Positions 25,925 through 34,779 of a stretch of DNA of 64,000 nucleotides are shown piece after piece (positions within the stretch are counted from its first letter, which is position 1; each line of letters opens with the position of its first letter). Under the pieces are notes generated by a model, which was not told the DNA's origin, did not search any database, and saw nothing but the letters and a program-made list of their open reading frames with translations. A program made the position numbers and the translations under genes. The stretch is taken from positions 558,001-622,000 of the forward strand of contig JADJPF010000003.1 of NCBI GenBank assembly GCA_016713405.1, written 5' to 3'. This DNA comes from Blastocatellia bacterium. Its GTDB lineage: Bacteria; Acidobacteriota; Blastocatellia; Chloracidobacteriales; JADJPF01.

Positions 25925-26572
25925 ATGAATAACATTTCGTTAGGTTTACAAATTGAGCAAGCTGCAAAAATAATTAAAACCGGGGCTATAGTAGCCTTCC
26001 CAACAGATACATTTTATGGTTTAGCTTGTGATCCATTCAATGCTAACTCGGTGGAAAAACTTTACCAGATCAAAAAACGCTCTGGCAATAAGGCAATATT
26101 ATTATTGGTTTCTTCAATAGTAATGTTAGATAGATGTGTTGATTGGGAGAAAATGTCTAAAGAAGCCATGCAGCAATTTGAATTATTAGCTAAAAGCTTC
26201 TGGCCCGGGCCCCTAACTATTGTATTTCCTGCTCTTAGCACTTTACCAAAAAATTTAGTGTCTGAAAATCAAACTATAGGAATTCGTTACCCCAAATATG
26301 ATATTGCCCAGAAATTTACTCAAGCATCAGGTGGAATTATTACGGCTACAAGTGCTAATTTATCAGGGCAGGCTAATGCAGAAACGGCTCAAGAAGTTTT
26401 CTCCCAGCTAGGTGACACAATAGATTATATTTTAGATGCTGGCCCAAGTCCCGGTGGTAAAGCATCTACGCTAATTGATCTAAGTTGTAGTCCTCCAAAA
26501 ATTATTCGTGAAGGAGCTATTGAAACTAAAGATATTCAACTTGTGTTAAGCAATAACTTAATAACAAGCTAA
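25925..26572 (+). CDS. tsaC: Threonylcarbamoyl-AMP synthase (YrdC/TsaC)
   Basis: This 215-aa YrdC-domain protein makes threonylcarbamoyl-adenylate for the t6A tRNA modification. It has IVAFPTDTFYGLACD, IKKRSGNKAILLLVSS, FWPGPLTIVF, ATSANLSGQ and GPSPGGKASTLIDL, including the conserved K-R-S-N set. It lacks the Sua5 C-terminal domain, so it is TsaC-like in length; YciO is the less likely alternative. Its start codon is only 5 bases from the divergent methyltransferase start. Confidence 0.9.
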   Translation: MNNISLGLQIEQAAKIIKTGAIVAFPTDTFYGLACDPFNANSVEKLYQIKKRSGNKAILLLVSSIVMLDRCVDWEKMSKEAMQQFELLAKSFWPGPLTIVFPALSTLPKNLVSENQTIGIRYPKYDIAQKFTQASGGIITATSANLSGQANAETAQEVFSQLGDTIDYILDAGPSPGGKASTLIDLSCSPPKIIREGAIETKDIQLVLSNNLITS

Positions 26573-26607
26573 AACAAGTTAAGGCAAGCTAAAATGTAAA
26601 GTTTCTT

Positions 26608-26636
26608 TTGACAGCTAAATAGATAAAAATTATCCT
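26608..26636 (+). promoter_or_regulatory. Sigma-70-like promoter upstream of the C26 amidotransferase gene
   Basis: TTGACA (26608-26613), a 17-base spacer and TATCCT (26631-26636), 33 bases before the start codon at 26670. It is the same architecture as the two promoters at 13.2-13.4 kb. Confidence 0.7.
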
Positions 26637-26669
26637 TTAACAATAAAGCTTAAATTTTATAGGAAAAAT

Positions 26670-27398
26670 ATGTTAAATCAAACGCAAAAACCTTTAATTG
26701 GTATTCCTACACGTATAAACTATAATGATGATTCATTTTACTTAAGACGTTATTATAGTGAAGCTATCTATAATGCTGGTGGCATCCCTGTTTATTTACC
26801 ATTGATTCCAGAAGTTGATTATATAGAAACAGTTGCTAATAATTTGGATGGAGTAGTCTTATCAGGAAATAACAGTGATGTTGATCCATTAAGATATGGA
26901 CAAGGGCCCCATATAAAATTAGGTACAGTATCTGATGAAAGAGATGAAACAGATCTTTTACTTCTACAAGCTTGTGAAAGCCGCAAACTACCAATACTAG
27001 CAATTTGTTATGGTATGCAAATACTTAATGTTTATAGAGGTGGCACGCTTTTTCAAGATTTAGAGTCTCAAATTGATGAAGTCTTAAAACATCAGCAGGA
27101 AGGCAGTTATACCCGTGTTTCTCATAGCATAAAAATAAAAGAAGAAAGTTTATTGGCTATTTTAGCTGGTGGCAACACAGCTAGAGTTAATAGCCATCAT
27201 CATCAAGGTGTAGATACATTAGGAAGAGATCTTGAACCTATTGCATGGTCAGCAGATGGACTTGTAGAGGCTGTGATTAATACTAGAGTAGACCAATTTA
27301 TTTTAGGTGTTCAATGGCACCCTGAAGCAGGTTGGGAAAAAGATTCTCTCTCTCAAGCGTTGTTTAAGCATTTTATTTCTAGAACTATGCGTAGATAA
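26670..27398 (+). CDS. Class I glutamine-amidotransferase-like hydrolase (peptidase C26)
   Basis: This 242-aa protein has the nucleophile elbow AICYGMQILNVYRGG (Cys near 113), NSHHHQGVDTLG and the C-terminal catalytic HPE in GVQWHPEAGW, plus the N-terminal IGIPTRINY and GVVLSGNNSDVDP typical of gamma-glutamyl-GABA hydrolases (PuuD-like). It would hydrolyse gamma-glutamyl amides. No putrescine-utilisation genes are nearby, so the physiological substrate is uncertain. It is preceded by its own promoter. Confidence 0.9.
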   Translation: MLNQTQKPLIGIPTRINYNDDSFYLRRYYSEAIYNAGGIPVYLPLIPEVDYIETVANNLDGVVLSGNNSDVDPLRYGQGPHIKLGTVSDERDETDLLLLQACESRKLPILAICYGMQILNVYRGGTLFQDLESQIDEVLKHQQEGSYTRVSHSIKIKEESLLAILAGGNTARVNSHHHQGVDTLGRDLEPIAWSADGLVEAVINTRVDQFILGVQWHPEAGWEKDSLSQALFKHFISRTMRR

Positions 27399-27855
27399 TA
27401 TTAGACTTATTTAAGAGTATATATTTAGATTGATTTTTTTCGGAAATCTAGTTTTGTATCTAAATAATAGCTTTGTTAGTATAGTCGCATTATTTGTGTA
27501 AATATTCTGTTAATTGATATTAAGCAAAATAGCAAGTTTTAAGTAGTTAAGAACTGTTTTGAGATTGTTGCCAGAAAGTTTTAGTGATTTGACTGTATTA
27601 CATTGATGTTTATTGCTATATCTTTCAATTTTTTACTTACTGCCAAAATACACACCCAGTTAAAAAGCAGCTAATAAACAACTGTCTACATTTACAACTA
27701 TTTAACTTTCTAAAAAACAACTTTTTTAACGTAAAATATGTTGTTTTACTTAATATAATAAGTAGTGCTGGAAGCTACTATTGAAGTATAAACTCTTTAT
27801 TTTACCAGCTTTTAAAGCAGGTATATTTTATTTCGTTTTGGAGTAGAAAAAATAC
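27399..27855. other. AT-rich intergenic region upstream of the desaturase
   Basis: This 457-base gap has no supportable gene or structured RNA. The only items of note are the inverted repeat with adjacent TATAAT at 27731-27759 and a weak stem around 27427-27452 after the amidotransferase gene. Confidence 0.5.
27731..27759 (+). promoter_or_regulatory. Inverted repeat next to a perfect -10 box, desaturase promoter region
   Basis: GTAAAA-N7-TTTTAC (27731-27749) ends four bases before TATAAT (27754-27759), about 95 bases upstream of the desaturase start. A protein bound to the inverted repeat would cover the -35 region, so it could be an operator. No clear -35 hexamer is seen. Confidence 0.4.
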
Positions 27856-28737
27856 ATGAGCGCACAATCAAGTCTCGTGCAGGAGCGTCCTTGGGAACGT
27901 CCTTGGTGGAAACCTAGCAAGAAAAATTATTTAACTTTTGTTTATATGGTTGTTGTACATATTTTAGCTATAGTAGGTATTACCTTACAGGTTCTTGGAC
28001 TTACTGGAGTAATAGATTATGCTTTACCAAGTGGTAAAGTAATGTTAGGAACTTTTATATTAACCGTTTTAGGTGGTTTAGGAACAACGGTTTGTTATCA
28101 CCGTGCTTTGTCACATAGAGCATTAAAACTTAATAAAGTTGTAGAGCATATTTTAATATTTTTTACAGTTCTAAATGGTAATGGTTCACCGCTAACTTGG
28201 GTTGCTAATCACCGCGAACACCATGCAAAAGCTGATACAGAGGAAGACACTTCTAGCCCTAGACATGGTGGTTTTTGGTGGGCGCATCTTCGATGGGTCT
28301 ATCAATGGCCCGGATCAGAGCTTAAAAAATGGGCACCAGATATGGATAAAACACAATATCATTTCTGGGATAAAGCCCTGCCTTATATCATATTGTTTGC
28401 TATGGTTTGGGGGATTATTTGGGGATGGCAAGCATTTTTTTGGCTAGGTGCAATTCGTATGCTATATTCCTTACATTTTCAAATGGTAGTTAATAGCGTA
28501 CTTCATCTTTCACCAGGCTCTGTTATGGGAGAAGATTCTAGCCGTAATATTGGTTGGTTAGGGCCTTTTCAGCTAGGTGCTTGGGGAGAAAATTGGCATC
28601 ATAATCATCATAACGCTGCTAATGTAGCAAAATTTAGCCGTCATTGGACACAAATAGATGTTGGTTGGTATTGTATTTTTATCTTAGAAAAACTTGGTTT
28701 AGCTAGAGATGTACGTCTACCTAGAGAAAAAAATTAG
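27856..28737 (+). CDS. Acyl-lipid/acyl-CoA delta-9-type fatty acid desaturase
   Basis: This 293-aa membrane di-iron enzyme introduces a cis double bond into fatty acyl chains. The three histidine boxes are present: HRALSH (about 85-90), HREHH (about 118-122) and HHNHH (about 255-259). Between them lie hydrophobic segments at about 30-75 and 170-215. The first membrane pair is preceded by a Trp-rich N-terminus. GGAG lies upstream of the ATG. A strong terminator follows, so it is probably monocistronic and may be controlled by the inverted repeat in its promoter region. Confidence 0.93.
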   Translation: MSAQSSLVQERPWERPWWKPSKKNYLTFVYMVVVHILAIVGITLQVLGLTGVIDYALPSGKVMLGTFILTVLGGLGTTVCYHRALSHRALKLNKVVEHILIFFTVLNGNGSPLTWVANHREHHAKADTEEDTSSPRHGGFWWAHLRWVYQWPGSELKKWAPDMDKTQYHFWDKALPYIILFAMVWGIIWGWQAFFWLGAIRMLYSLHFQMVVNSVLHLSPGSVMGEDSSRNIGWLGPFQLGAWGENWHHNHHNAANVAKFSRHWTQIDVGWYCIFILEKLGLARDVRLPREKN

Positions 28738-28770
28738 TTTTTACTAAAAATAATTTCTATTAGCTTTAAG

Positions 28771-28805
28771 AAAAACTCATGAAAAAGTAAATTTCATGAG
28801 TTTTT
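28771..28805 (+). terminator. Intrinsic terminator of the desaturase gene
   Basis: A perfect 14-bp stem (28771-28784 with 28792-28805) with a 7-base loop; the 3' arm runs into a T-tract extending to 28807. Confidence 0.92.
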
Positions 28806-28891
28806 TTCTTTTGGCTGGTTTATTATTATTTAGTAATAATCTTCAACTTAATTTGCATTAACTAAGCTATTTTCTTGTAGGATTTTTAATT

Positions 28892-30088
28892 ATGGAAATC
28901 TATATCCCTCAAGTCCCATCTACTGGTTCCGACACACAAACTAACCCAAATGGTTATATTGTTCAGCCAGGAGATACCCTAGAAAGTATTGCAGCGCAAT
29001 TTGGTGTAGAAATTAATGAGCTTATTGCTGCAAATTTTAAGGATGGTTCAGTAGGTGAATTAGTAGCAGGTCAAGAATTAGAGATTCCTTTAGACCCAAA
29101 TGTTACAGGATTTATTGAACATAATGTTAAACGAGGCGATACAAAAGAAAATATTGCTACACAATATCAAGTTAGCGAAAATGTTTTATTAAGAGCTAAT
29201 CCTTCGCTAGCAAATACACCAACATTACCTCCAAATTTCCTGGTAAAAATACCTCAGTTTACTGCTAATAAAGCTGATGAAGCTAATAAAAACAATAATT
29301 TGCCAGATAGTTATACAATGAAATTAGGAGACACTTTAGCGGAAATTGCTAAAAAACATGGTGTTTCAACTGAAGAATTAAAAAAAGCTAACCCAGAAAT
29401 TGCGGATATAAATAAAAACTACCCTGGTATGGTAATTAAATTTGCCCAATCCAAAAAGCCTTTAGAAGAAAATAATAGCCAAATTAAAGATAGTTTTACG
29501 GCAGGTGTTGGTTTTGATAATTTTTCTAAACTCCGTTTTCAAATGATGGGCAATCAAAAATCGCTAGATAACCCTTTAACACCGCCAGGTTTTGGTACTA
29601 ATCAAACTCCTATAAACCAACACGAAGAAGAGCAGGAAAAGAAACCGGATCAAAAACGTCGTCCTGCTATGCCTGCTCCCTTTGATAAATGGGCTGAATT
29701 TATTTATCTAGCGGCAGAAAAATATGCAGTAGAAGCATCTTTAATTGCTGCAATTATTTGGCAGGAAAGTGGCGGTAATAATATTATTGGTAAAAACGGT
29801 CATGGATGTGGGCTAATGCAAATAGATGACCGCCGTTACAATGATTGGTTACGTAGTAATCAGCAAGGTTTAGACCCTGCAACCAATATAGACTTTGGCA
29901 CTTCTATTGTTAAGAAGTGTTTAGATCATTTTAGAGGTGATCCAAAACTAGCTTTAGCCGCTTATTCTGTTGGAATAGAAACTATAGAATGGGCAATGAA
30001 AAGCAATTTACCCGATATGATAGGCAGTCGCTATGCTTTTGATGTCCTTTCACAACGAGAATATTTTAGAAAATTTTTTGAGGACTAA
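28892..30088 (+). CDS. LysM x3 + lysozyme-like transglycosylase
   Basis: This 398-aa protein has three LysM peptidoglycan-binding repeats at about 22-68, 74-124 and 138-184 (each with a GDTLxxIA-type core). An Asn/Gln/Pro linker follows, then a lysozyme-like domain from about 265 with ALIAAIIWQESGG-type catalytic Glu (sequence SLIAAIIWQESGGN), HGCGLMQID and LALAAYSVG. It would bind and cut glycan strands. Oddly, no signal peptide or membrane anchor is visible at the N-terminus (MEIYIPQVPSTGSDTQ). It is followed 10 bases later by a DUF2585 membrane protein. Autolysin, secreted effector and phage-derived enzyme are alternatives; no phage genes are nearby. Confidence 0.87.
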   Translation: MEIYIPQVPSTGSDTQTNPNGYIVQPGDTLESIAAQFGVEINELIAANFKDGSVGELVAGQELEIPLDPNVTGFIEHNVKRGDTKENIATQYQVSENVLLRANPSLANTPTLPPNFLVKIPQFTANKADEANKNNNLPDSYTMKLGDTLAEIAKKHGVSTEELKKANPEIADINKNYPGMVIKFAQSKKPLEENNSQIKDSFTAGVGFDNFSKLRFQMMGNQKSLDNPLTPPGFGTNQTPINQHEEEQEKKPDQKRRPAMPAPFDKWAEFIYLAAEKYAVEASLIAAIIWQESGGNNIIGKNGHGCGLMQIDDRRYNDWLRSNQQGLDPATNIDFGTSIVKKCLDHFRGDPKLALAAYSVGIETIEWAMKSNLPDMIGSRYAFDVLSQREYFRKFFED

Positions 30089-30097
30089 TTTTAGTTT

Positions 30098-30667
30098 GTG
30101 ACAGTGAATAGTAAAAAACTTCCAATAATTCTTATTATTTTTATAGTATTAACTACTTCAGTAATACTATATTTCCAAGGTCGTTCATTAATTTGTACTT
30201 GTGGGACAGTTTTTCTTTGGGTAGGGGATATTTGGAGTTCAAATAATTCTCAACATCTATTTGATCCGTATAGTTTTACGCATTTATTACATGGCTTTTT
30301 ATTTGGTTGGCTACTTTTATTACCTAAGAAAAAATTTTCTTATAGTTGGAAATTGACATTAGTAGTACTAACAGAATCTATTTGGGAAATAGTTGAAAAT
30401 TCTAACTTTATAATAAATCGCTATCGGGAAAATACCTTAGCACTTGGTTATCAAGGCGATACAATTATAAACTCGCTAAGTGATATTTTAATGTGTGCAA
30501 CAGGTTTTAGCCTTGCTAGATATTTAGGATTTAAAAAGTCTTTAATTGTTTTTGTTATAACAGAAATTATTTTGCTACTTTGGATTAGGGATAATCTAAC
30601 ACTAAACATCATTATGTTGCTATATCCTTTAGAAAGCATTAAAACTTGGCAAATGGGAAATCAATAA
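30098..30667 (+). CDS. DUF2585 (UPF0314) family membrane protein
   Basis: This 189-aa protein has about five membrane segments (about 7-25, 63-85, 90-105, 125-145, 150-175). FDPYSFTHLLHGFLFGW, IWEIVENSNFIINRYR and GYQGDTIINSLSDI are the conserved DUF2585 blocks; the function of this family is unknown to me. The frame opens with GTG at 30098, nine bases after the LysM-lysozyme gene, so the two are probably co-transcribed. Conserved His, Glu, Asn and Asp residues in the membrane-proximal blocks suggest an active site. Confidence 0.82.
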   Translation: MTVNSKKLPIILIIFIVLTTSVILYFQGRSLICTCGTVFLWVGDIWSSNNSQHLFDPYSFTHLLHGFLFGWLLLLPKKKFSYSWKLTLVVLTESIWEIVENSNFIINRYRENTLALGYQGDTIINSLSDILMCATGFSLARYLGFKKSLIVFVITEIILLLWIRDNLTLNIIMLLYPLESIKTWQMGNQ

Positions 30668-30696
30668 AAAGCTAAAAGAAAGTTGTTTTTAACATC

Positions 30697-31866
30697 TTGT
30701 TAGACAAGAAAAAATTACCAACTACAGCAATTATTATTGGAATAGTAAGCTTATTTTCTGATTTAAGTACAGAAATGGCTTACCCACTACTACCTTTATT
30801 TATCAGCACTTTACCCGGATACTCTCCTATTTACTTAGGTCTAATAGAAGGTGTTGCTGAGGCTACAGCTAGCATTGTCACAGCCTTTTCTGGTTGGATT
30901 TCAGATTGGTTTCAAAAACGTAAAACTATTGCAATTTTAGGCTATGGGATGACTACGCTAGCAAAACCAGTAATTGCACTTGCTACAGGTATTCCAATGG
31001 TGCTAACAGGTCGTTTTATGGATAGGTTTGGGAAAGGCATCCGTTCAGCACCAAAAGACACTATGTTAGCTAATGTTGCTACAGTAGAAAATCGAGGACA
31101 AGTTTTTGGATTTGAAAGAATGATGGATAGTGCTGGCGCGGTAATCGGGCCTGCTGTTGCAATAGCACTTTTCTATCAATTTGGATTTTCCCTACAAACA
31201 GTTTTTCTTTTAACTGTTATTCCTTCATTGCTAGCTTTTTTCTGTTTATTTTTAGTAGAAGAGAAAGAAACGCAAGAAAGCAGCAAAAAAATCTTTTCTT
31301 TTCAAGGCTTAAGCCGTGAATTTTGGTTATTTTTAGTAATAAATACAGTTTTTAACTTAGGTAATTCAACAAATGCTTTTTTAATTCTAAAAGCTAGTGA
31401 AGTTGGAATGGGAGTAATTACTTCTGTTGGTTGTTATATGCTTTATAACGCGATTTATTGTTTTGGCTCTTATCCAGCAGGGGTTTTTTCTGATAGATTA
31501 GGACGTAAGAGCATTTTATTAATAGGGTTTTTGATTTTTGCTCTTTCTTATCTAGGTTTTGCTTTTGCACAAACTTCTTTTTGGGTTTGGATATTATTTG
31601 CTTTTTATGGTGTTTATCCTGCTTTAACTGATGGTGTAGGCAAAGCAATGGCAGTAGATTTAACTACTCCTCAAGTAAGAGCAACTGCTATAGGGCTTTT
31701 TGCTGCTAGTGTTGGGCTAACTCGCATTCCTGCTAGCTATTTAGGTGGAGTGCTTTGGAAATATTATGGTAGCAGTGCGACATTTTACTTTGGAGCAATA
31801 GCCGCACTGCTAGCATTTGTGTTGCTGTTATTTTTTAATCCTAAACAAAAACAAGTAGAAATTTAG
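30697..31866 (+). CDS. MFS transporter
   Basis: This 389-aa protein has 12 predicted membrane helices. The cytoplasmic loop RFGKGIRSAPKDTML and the N-terminal SDLSTEMAYPLLPLF are characteristic of a broad MFS subgroup of unknown or drug-type substrates. GVFSDRLGRKS marks the equivalent of the 2-3 loop in the second half. The frame opens with TTG at 30697; the next ATG lies inside the first helix, so TTG is likely. It follows the DUF2585 gene by 29 bases and ends five bases before the convergent serC stop. Confidence 0.87.
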   Translation: MLDKKKLPTTAIIIGIVSLFSDLSTEMAYPLLPLFISTLPGYSPIYLGLIEGVAEATASIVTAFSGWISDWFQKRKTIAILGYGMTTLAKPVIALATGIPMVLTGRFMDRFGKGIRSAPKDTMLANVATVENRGQVFGFERMMDSAGAVIGPAVAIALFYQFGFSLQTVFLLTVIPSLLAFFCLFLVEEKETQESSKKIFSFQGLSREFWLFLVINTVFNLGNSTNAFLILKASEVGMGVITSVGCYMLYNAIYCFGSYPAGVFSDRLGRKSILLIGFLIFALSYLGFAFAQTSFWVWILFAFYGVYPALTDGVGKAMAVDLTTPQVRATAIGLFAASVGLTRIPASYLGGVLWKYYGSSATFYFGAIAALLAFVLLLFFNPKQKQVEI

Positions 31867-31871
31867 AACGA

Positions 31872-32957
31872 TTACCCATTTTTACGTTCAAATTCCTTCA
31901 TAAATTCTACTAATGTCTCTACACCTGCTTTAGGAAATGCGTTGTAAATAGAAGCTCTTAATCCACCTACTGAACGATGCCCTTTAAGGCCGTCTAAGCC
32001 TGCGGCAGTAGATTGTTTAACAAATAAATTTTCTAATTCTTCATTAGGTAATCGGAATGTAACATTCATAAGTGAACGACTATCAGTATGTGCATGACCT
32101 CGATAAAATTCGGTTGAATCTATCATGTCATAAAGTAGTTTAGCTTTTTCTTGATTAAGTTTTTGCATTGCTTCTAGTCCACCTAAATCAAGCAACCATT
32201 GGCAAACTAAATCTACAATATAAATTGAAAAAACTGGAGGAGTGTTATAGAGCGATTTAGTTTCTGTATGGGTTTTATAAGCAAGCATTGTAGGCATATC
32301 AGCAGCCGGATCCTTAACTAAGTTTTTATGAATAACTACTAAAGTAACGCCAGCAGGCCCCATATTTTTTTGCGCACCAGCATAAATTAATGAATAGCGG
32401 GACATATCTATTGGACGGCTCAAAATATCTGATGAAACATCACAAACTAGCGGAACATTACCTACTTCTGGGTCATAATGCCATTCTGTACCAAAAATAG
32501 TATTGTTAGAAGTGATATGAACATAAGTTGCTTCCGGGTCAAGCTTTAGTTCTTCTTGTTTAGGGATACGAGCAAAATTTTCGCTTTCTGTAGATGCTGC
32601 AACATTAATTTGACCAACTTTTTTTGCTTCTTTAATTGCAGCTTTTGACCATGCACCAGTGTTAACATAGTCGGCTTTTGCACCTTTAGCTAGTAGATTC
32701 ATAGGAATCATAGAAAATTGTAGGCTAGCTCCACCTTGTAAAAATAGTACATGAAAATCATCAGAAATATTAAGTAGTTGTCTTAGTTTTGCTTCTACTC
32801 CTAAAATAACCTTATCAAAAGCCTTGGAACGGTGGCTTATTTCTAGGATTGACATTCCTACACCAGGCAAAGAAGTTAGATGACGTTGTGCTTCTTCTAA
32901 AACTGTTAAAGGCAACACGCCTGGCCCGGCACTAAAATTATAAATTCTTTCTGTCAC
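31872..32957 (-). CDS. serC: Phosphoserine aminotransferase
   Basis: SerC converts 3-phosphohydroxypyruvate and glutamate to phosphoserine in serine synthesis (and acts in PLP synthesis in some bacteria). This 361-aa protein opens with IYNFSAGPGVLPLTVLEEAQ, has HVLFLQGGASLQF, the PLP lysine in YAGAQKNMGPAGV, and ends with HRSVGGLRASIYNAFP. The start is GTG at 32957, supported by AGGAGG eight bases upstream; an ATG start is not available. Confidence 0.95.
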   Translation of the reverse strand: MTERIYNFSAGPGVLPLTVLEEAQRHLTSLPGVGMSILEISHRSKAFDKVILGVEAKLRQLLNISDDFHVLFLQGGASLQFSMIPMNLLAKGAKADYVNTGAWSKAAIKEAKKVGQINVAASTESENFARIPKQEELKLDPEATYVHITSNNTIFGTEWHYDPEVGNVPLVCDVSSDILSRPIDMSRYSLIYAGAQKNMGPAGVTLVVIHKNLVKDPAADMPTMLAYKTHTETKSLYNTPPVFSIYIVDLVCQWLLDLGGLEAMQKLNQEKAKLLYDMIDSTEFYRGHAHTDSRSLMNVTFRLPNEELENLFVKQSTAAGLDGLKGHRSVGGLRASIYNAFPKAGVETLVEFMKEFERKNG

Positions 32958-33104
32958 AATTAAATCCTCCTAATTGTTCTATACACTTGTATTTATTAAC
33001 TATAAAAGCAAGGAAAAATAAATATATAGATTAGTCTTAATTAAGCTTTCGGGTCAAATGGCTTCAACCTATTTTATGCTACTAGAGAGATTACCTAGTT
33101 GAAA

Positions 33105-34055
33105 CTATTTAGCATTGTTTTTAACTTTAGCTATAAGGCTGTCAAGATTATTTTCGCTGGCAGAGAGACGAAATATCAATTGAGAAAAAAAAAGTGTAAA
33201 TAGCTTTTTATTTGCATATAACTCTTTTTGCTGCTCGTGCATTTTATAAAAAATGTCAAAACAGTAATTTATTGAAGGATTTAAGATTAGTTCTAGCTTA
33301 GCTGAAGCCATTAAACTTTCTCGATGGCTAAGATGCGTTTCTAACATTTCTTTAAGTGAGCTAGAAGAATCCCTTAAAAATAAGTTTTTAGGTAGTTGAA
33401 AGAAATAATTAATTAAAAAAGATGAATTTATTGAGTAAAATAGCCATTCTTTTTCAAAAAAACTTGTAATAATTAAGGACGTTGCTTGGCTATTTTGATT
33501 TGATTTAGGCAATAGATGAATTTCTGCTAAAGTATGGTGTTTTGGATGGATAAAAATTCTAACAAAATAAGATTGATTTTCTTTATCTAGCTTATAGTCA
33601 CCTACACGGGTAAATCCTAAAGCTTTTAATTCAAATGTGTGTTGTTGTAATTTGCTATCATCTAGGTTTGGAAAGTCGCCTATTGTAGCAGGTGAAAATT
33701 TTATATTTGATAATAATGAGTTAGGGTAAACTTCTTTAAGCGAAGTAGTTAAATAAACAAATAAATTTGCTAATACCCAACTTAAAGTAAAAGCTAAAAA
33801 AAGAACTAATAAATAATTTAAGGTAGAAATGGCTATTAAACTTGTACCAATAATAGCAGTAGAAACTGCTGTATAACGCTCTATTTTTCGGTCAATGGGA
33901 TTTTTGACCAATTGTTTTATGGGTTGTTTTTCAATCTTAGTTGCTAAATTTTGGCAACGTGAGCAAATTCCTGTTTCTGGAGAAAATAGGTCTGATTGGT
34001 GACATATTTCGCACCTTTCAGCAAGTAACTCTGTTTTAACCTTAAACTCAGACAT
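33105..34055 (-). CDS. Zinc-ribbon membrane protein of unknown function
   Basis: I do not recognise this 316-aa protein. The N-terminus holds CEICHQSDLFSPETGICSRC (two CxxC pairs at about 15-35), a likely zinc ribbon. Two adjacent membrane helices (about 66-85 and 88-107) and a 200-residue soluble domain follow. The soluble part has alternating strands (FVRIFIHPKHHTLAEIHLLP) and a helical C-terminus. It lies downstream of the RHH-protein gene on the same strand, but a terminator hairpin separates them. Confidence 0.75.
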   Translation of the reverse strand: MSEFKVKTELLAERCEICHQSDLFSPETGICSRCQNLATKIEKQPIKQLVKNPIDRKIERYTAVSTAIIGTSLIAISTLNYLLVLFLAFTLSWVLANLFVYLTTSLKEVYPNSLLSNIKFSPATIGDFPNLDDSKLQQHTFELKALGFTRVGDYKLDKENQSYFVRIFIHPKHHTLAEIHLLPKSNQNSQATSLIITSFFEKEWLFYSINSSFLINYFFQLPKNLFLRDSSSSLKEMLETHLSHRESLMASAKLELILNPSINYCFDIFYKMHEQQKELYANKKLFTLFFSQLIFRLSASENNLDSLIAKVKNNAK

Positions 34056-34068
34056 AACTTAATGAAAA

Positions 34069-34101
34069 TAGCCACAGATATATTAATTATGTCTGTGGCT
34101 A
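34069..34101 (-). terminator. Intrinsic terminator of the RHH-protein gene
   Basis: A 10-bp perfect stem (34069-34078 with 34092-34101), extendable by two pairs, followed on the minus strand by TTTT. It lies between two minus-strand genes. Confidence 0.75.
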
Positions 34102-34127
34102 AGACTAGCAAAACTAACAAAGTAGGT

Positions 34128-34568
34128 TTATTCAGATCGGTTTACTTCTTGTCCAACAATATTTTTTAATTCTGATCGTAAGCGGTTGATTTCCTCTATT
34201 TTTTGGGAGATACGGTCAAATAAACTTGATTGAGCTTTAATACCTTCGCTAATTAAAAAAGCGGCTGATTCAGATCGACTCTTAAAAATGCCAGCTTCTA
34301 CTAGATGATCTAGCTTAGTCAAAGATTCGTCGTTAACTCTTACCATGACAACATGTTCACGGGCTGAGAGTGCAGTTTCAATTGCTTTTCCAATGGACTC
34401 TGGAATTTTCTGTGCTAGCTCACGAAATTGTGAAGTAATACCTTCTAAACCGCTATTTCGACTTTCATTAGGTGTTTTGCTAGGGGTCTCTGCTGGGGGA
34501 GATGCTGTATCAGGGTTTTTTTCCTCAATAATGATTTCCCCTTCTTGATAGTTGCTTTTGTTGGACAT
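34128..34568 (-). CDS. Ribbon-helix-helix-like protein with disordered N-terminus
   Basis: This protein is about 146 aa. Residues 1-45 are acidic and Pro/Ser-rich. Residues 75-115 resemble a ribbon-helix-helix DNA-binding fold: MVRVNDESLTKLDHLVEAG then SRSESAAFLISEGIKA. A coiled-coil C-terminus follows (ISQKIEEINRLRSELKN). The ATG at 34568 is chosen over one five codons upstream because AGGAGG sits four bases before it. A promoter is visible at 34651-34623. It may be a DNA-binding regulator, but no toxin gene is adjacent. Confidence 0.8.
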   Translation of the reverse strand: MSNKSNYQEGEIIIEEKNPDTASPPAETPSKTPNESRNSGLEGITSQFRELAQKIPESIGKAIETALSAREHVVMVRVNDESLTKLDHLVEAGIFKSRSESAAFLISEGIKAQSSLFDRISQKIEEINRLRSELKNIVGQEVNRSE

Positions 34569-34622
34569 GGTTCCTCCTATCATAAATTATGTAAGCTTGT
34601 TATTGAATTACAAATTTCTTCA

Positions 34623-34651
34623 ATAGTAAGCCTAAGTCTTGTTAGCGTCAA
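34623..34651 (-). promoter_or_regulatory. Promoter of the RHH-protein gene
   Basis: On the minus strand TTGACG (34651-34646), a 17-base spacer and TACTAT (34628-34623), about 55 bases upstream of the start codon. Confidence 0.6.
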
Positions 34652-34779
34652 GGAAAAAGCTCTTAAGCATCTTAGATAAAAGCTATAAGCATCTATTAAA
34701 ACTAACAGGTGAATGCTAGAATCAATTTTCTAATAACCAATTAATTAATTTAGTAAATTTTTATGGAGTAAATACCATT

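Noticed and set aside
28892..30088. Prophage lysis cassette
   Set aside because: The lysozyme-like gene has LysM repeats but no holin, spanin, capsid, tail or integrase genes around it.
33057..33104. Weak TTCAAC/GTTGAA inverted repeat upstream of serC
   Set aside because: Only six base pairs with a large loop and no T-tract; not distinguishable from chance in AT-rich DNA.
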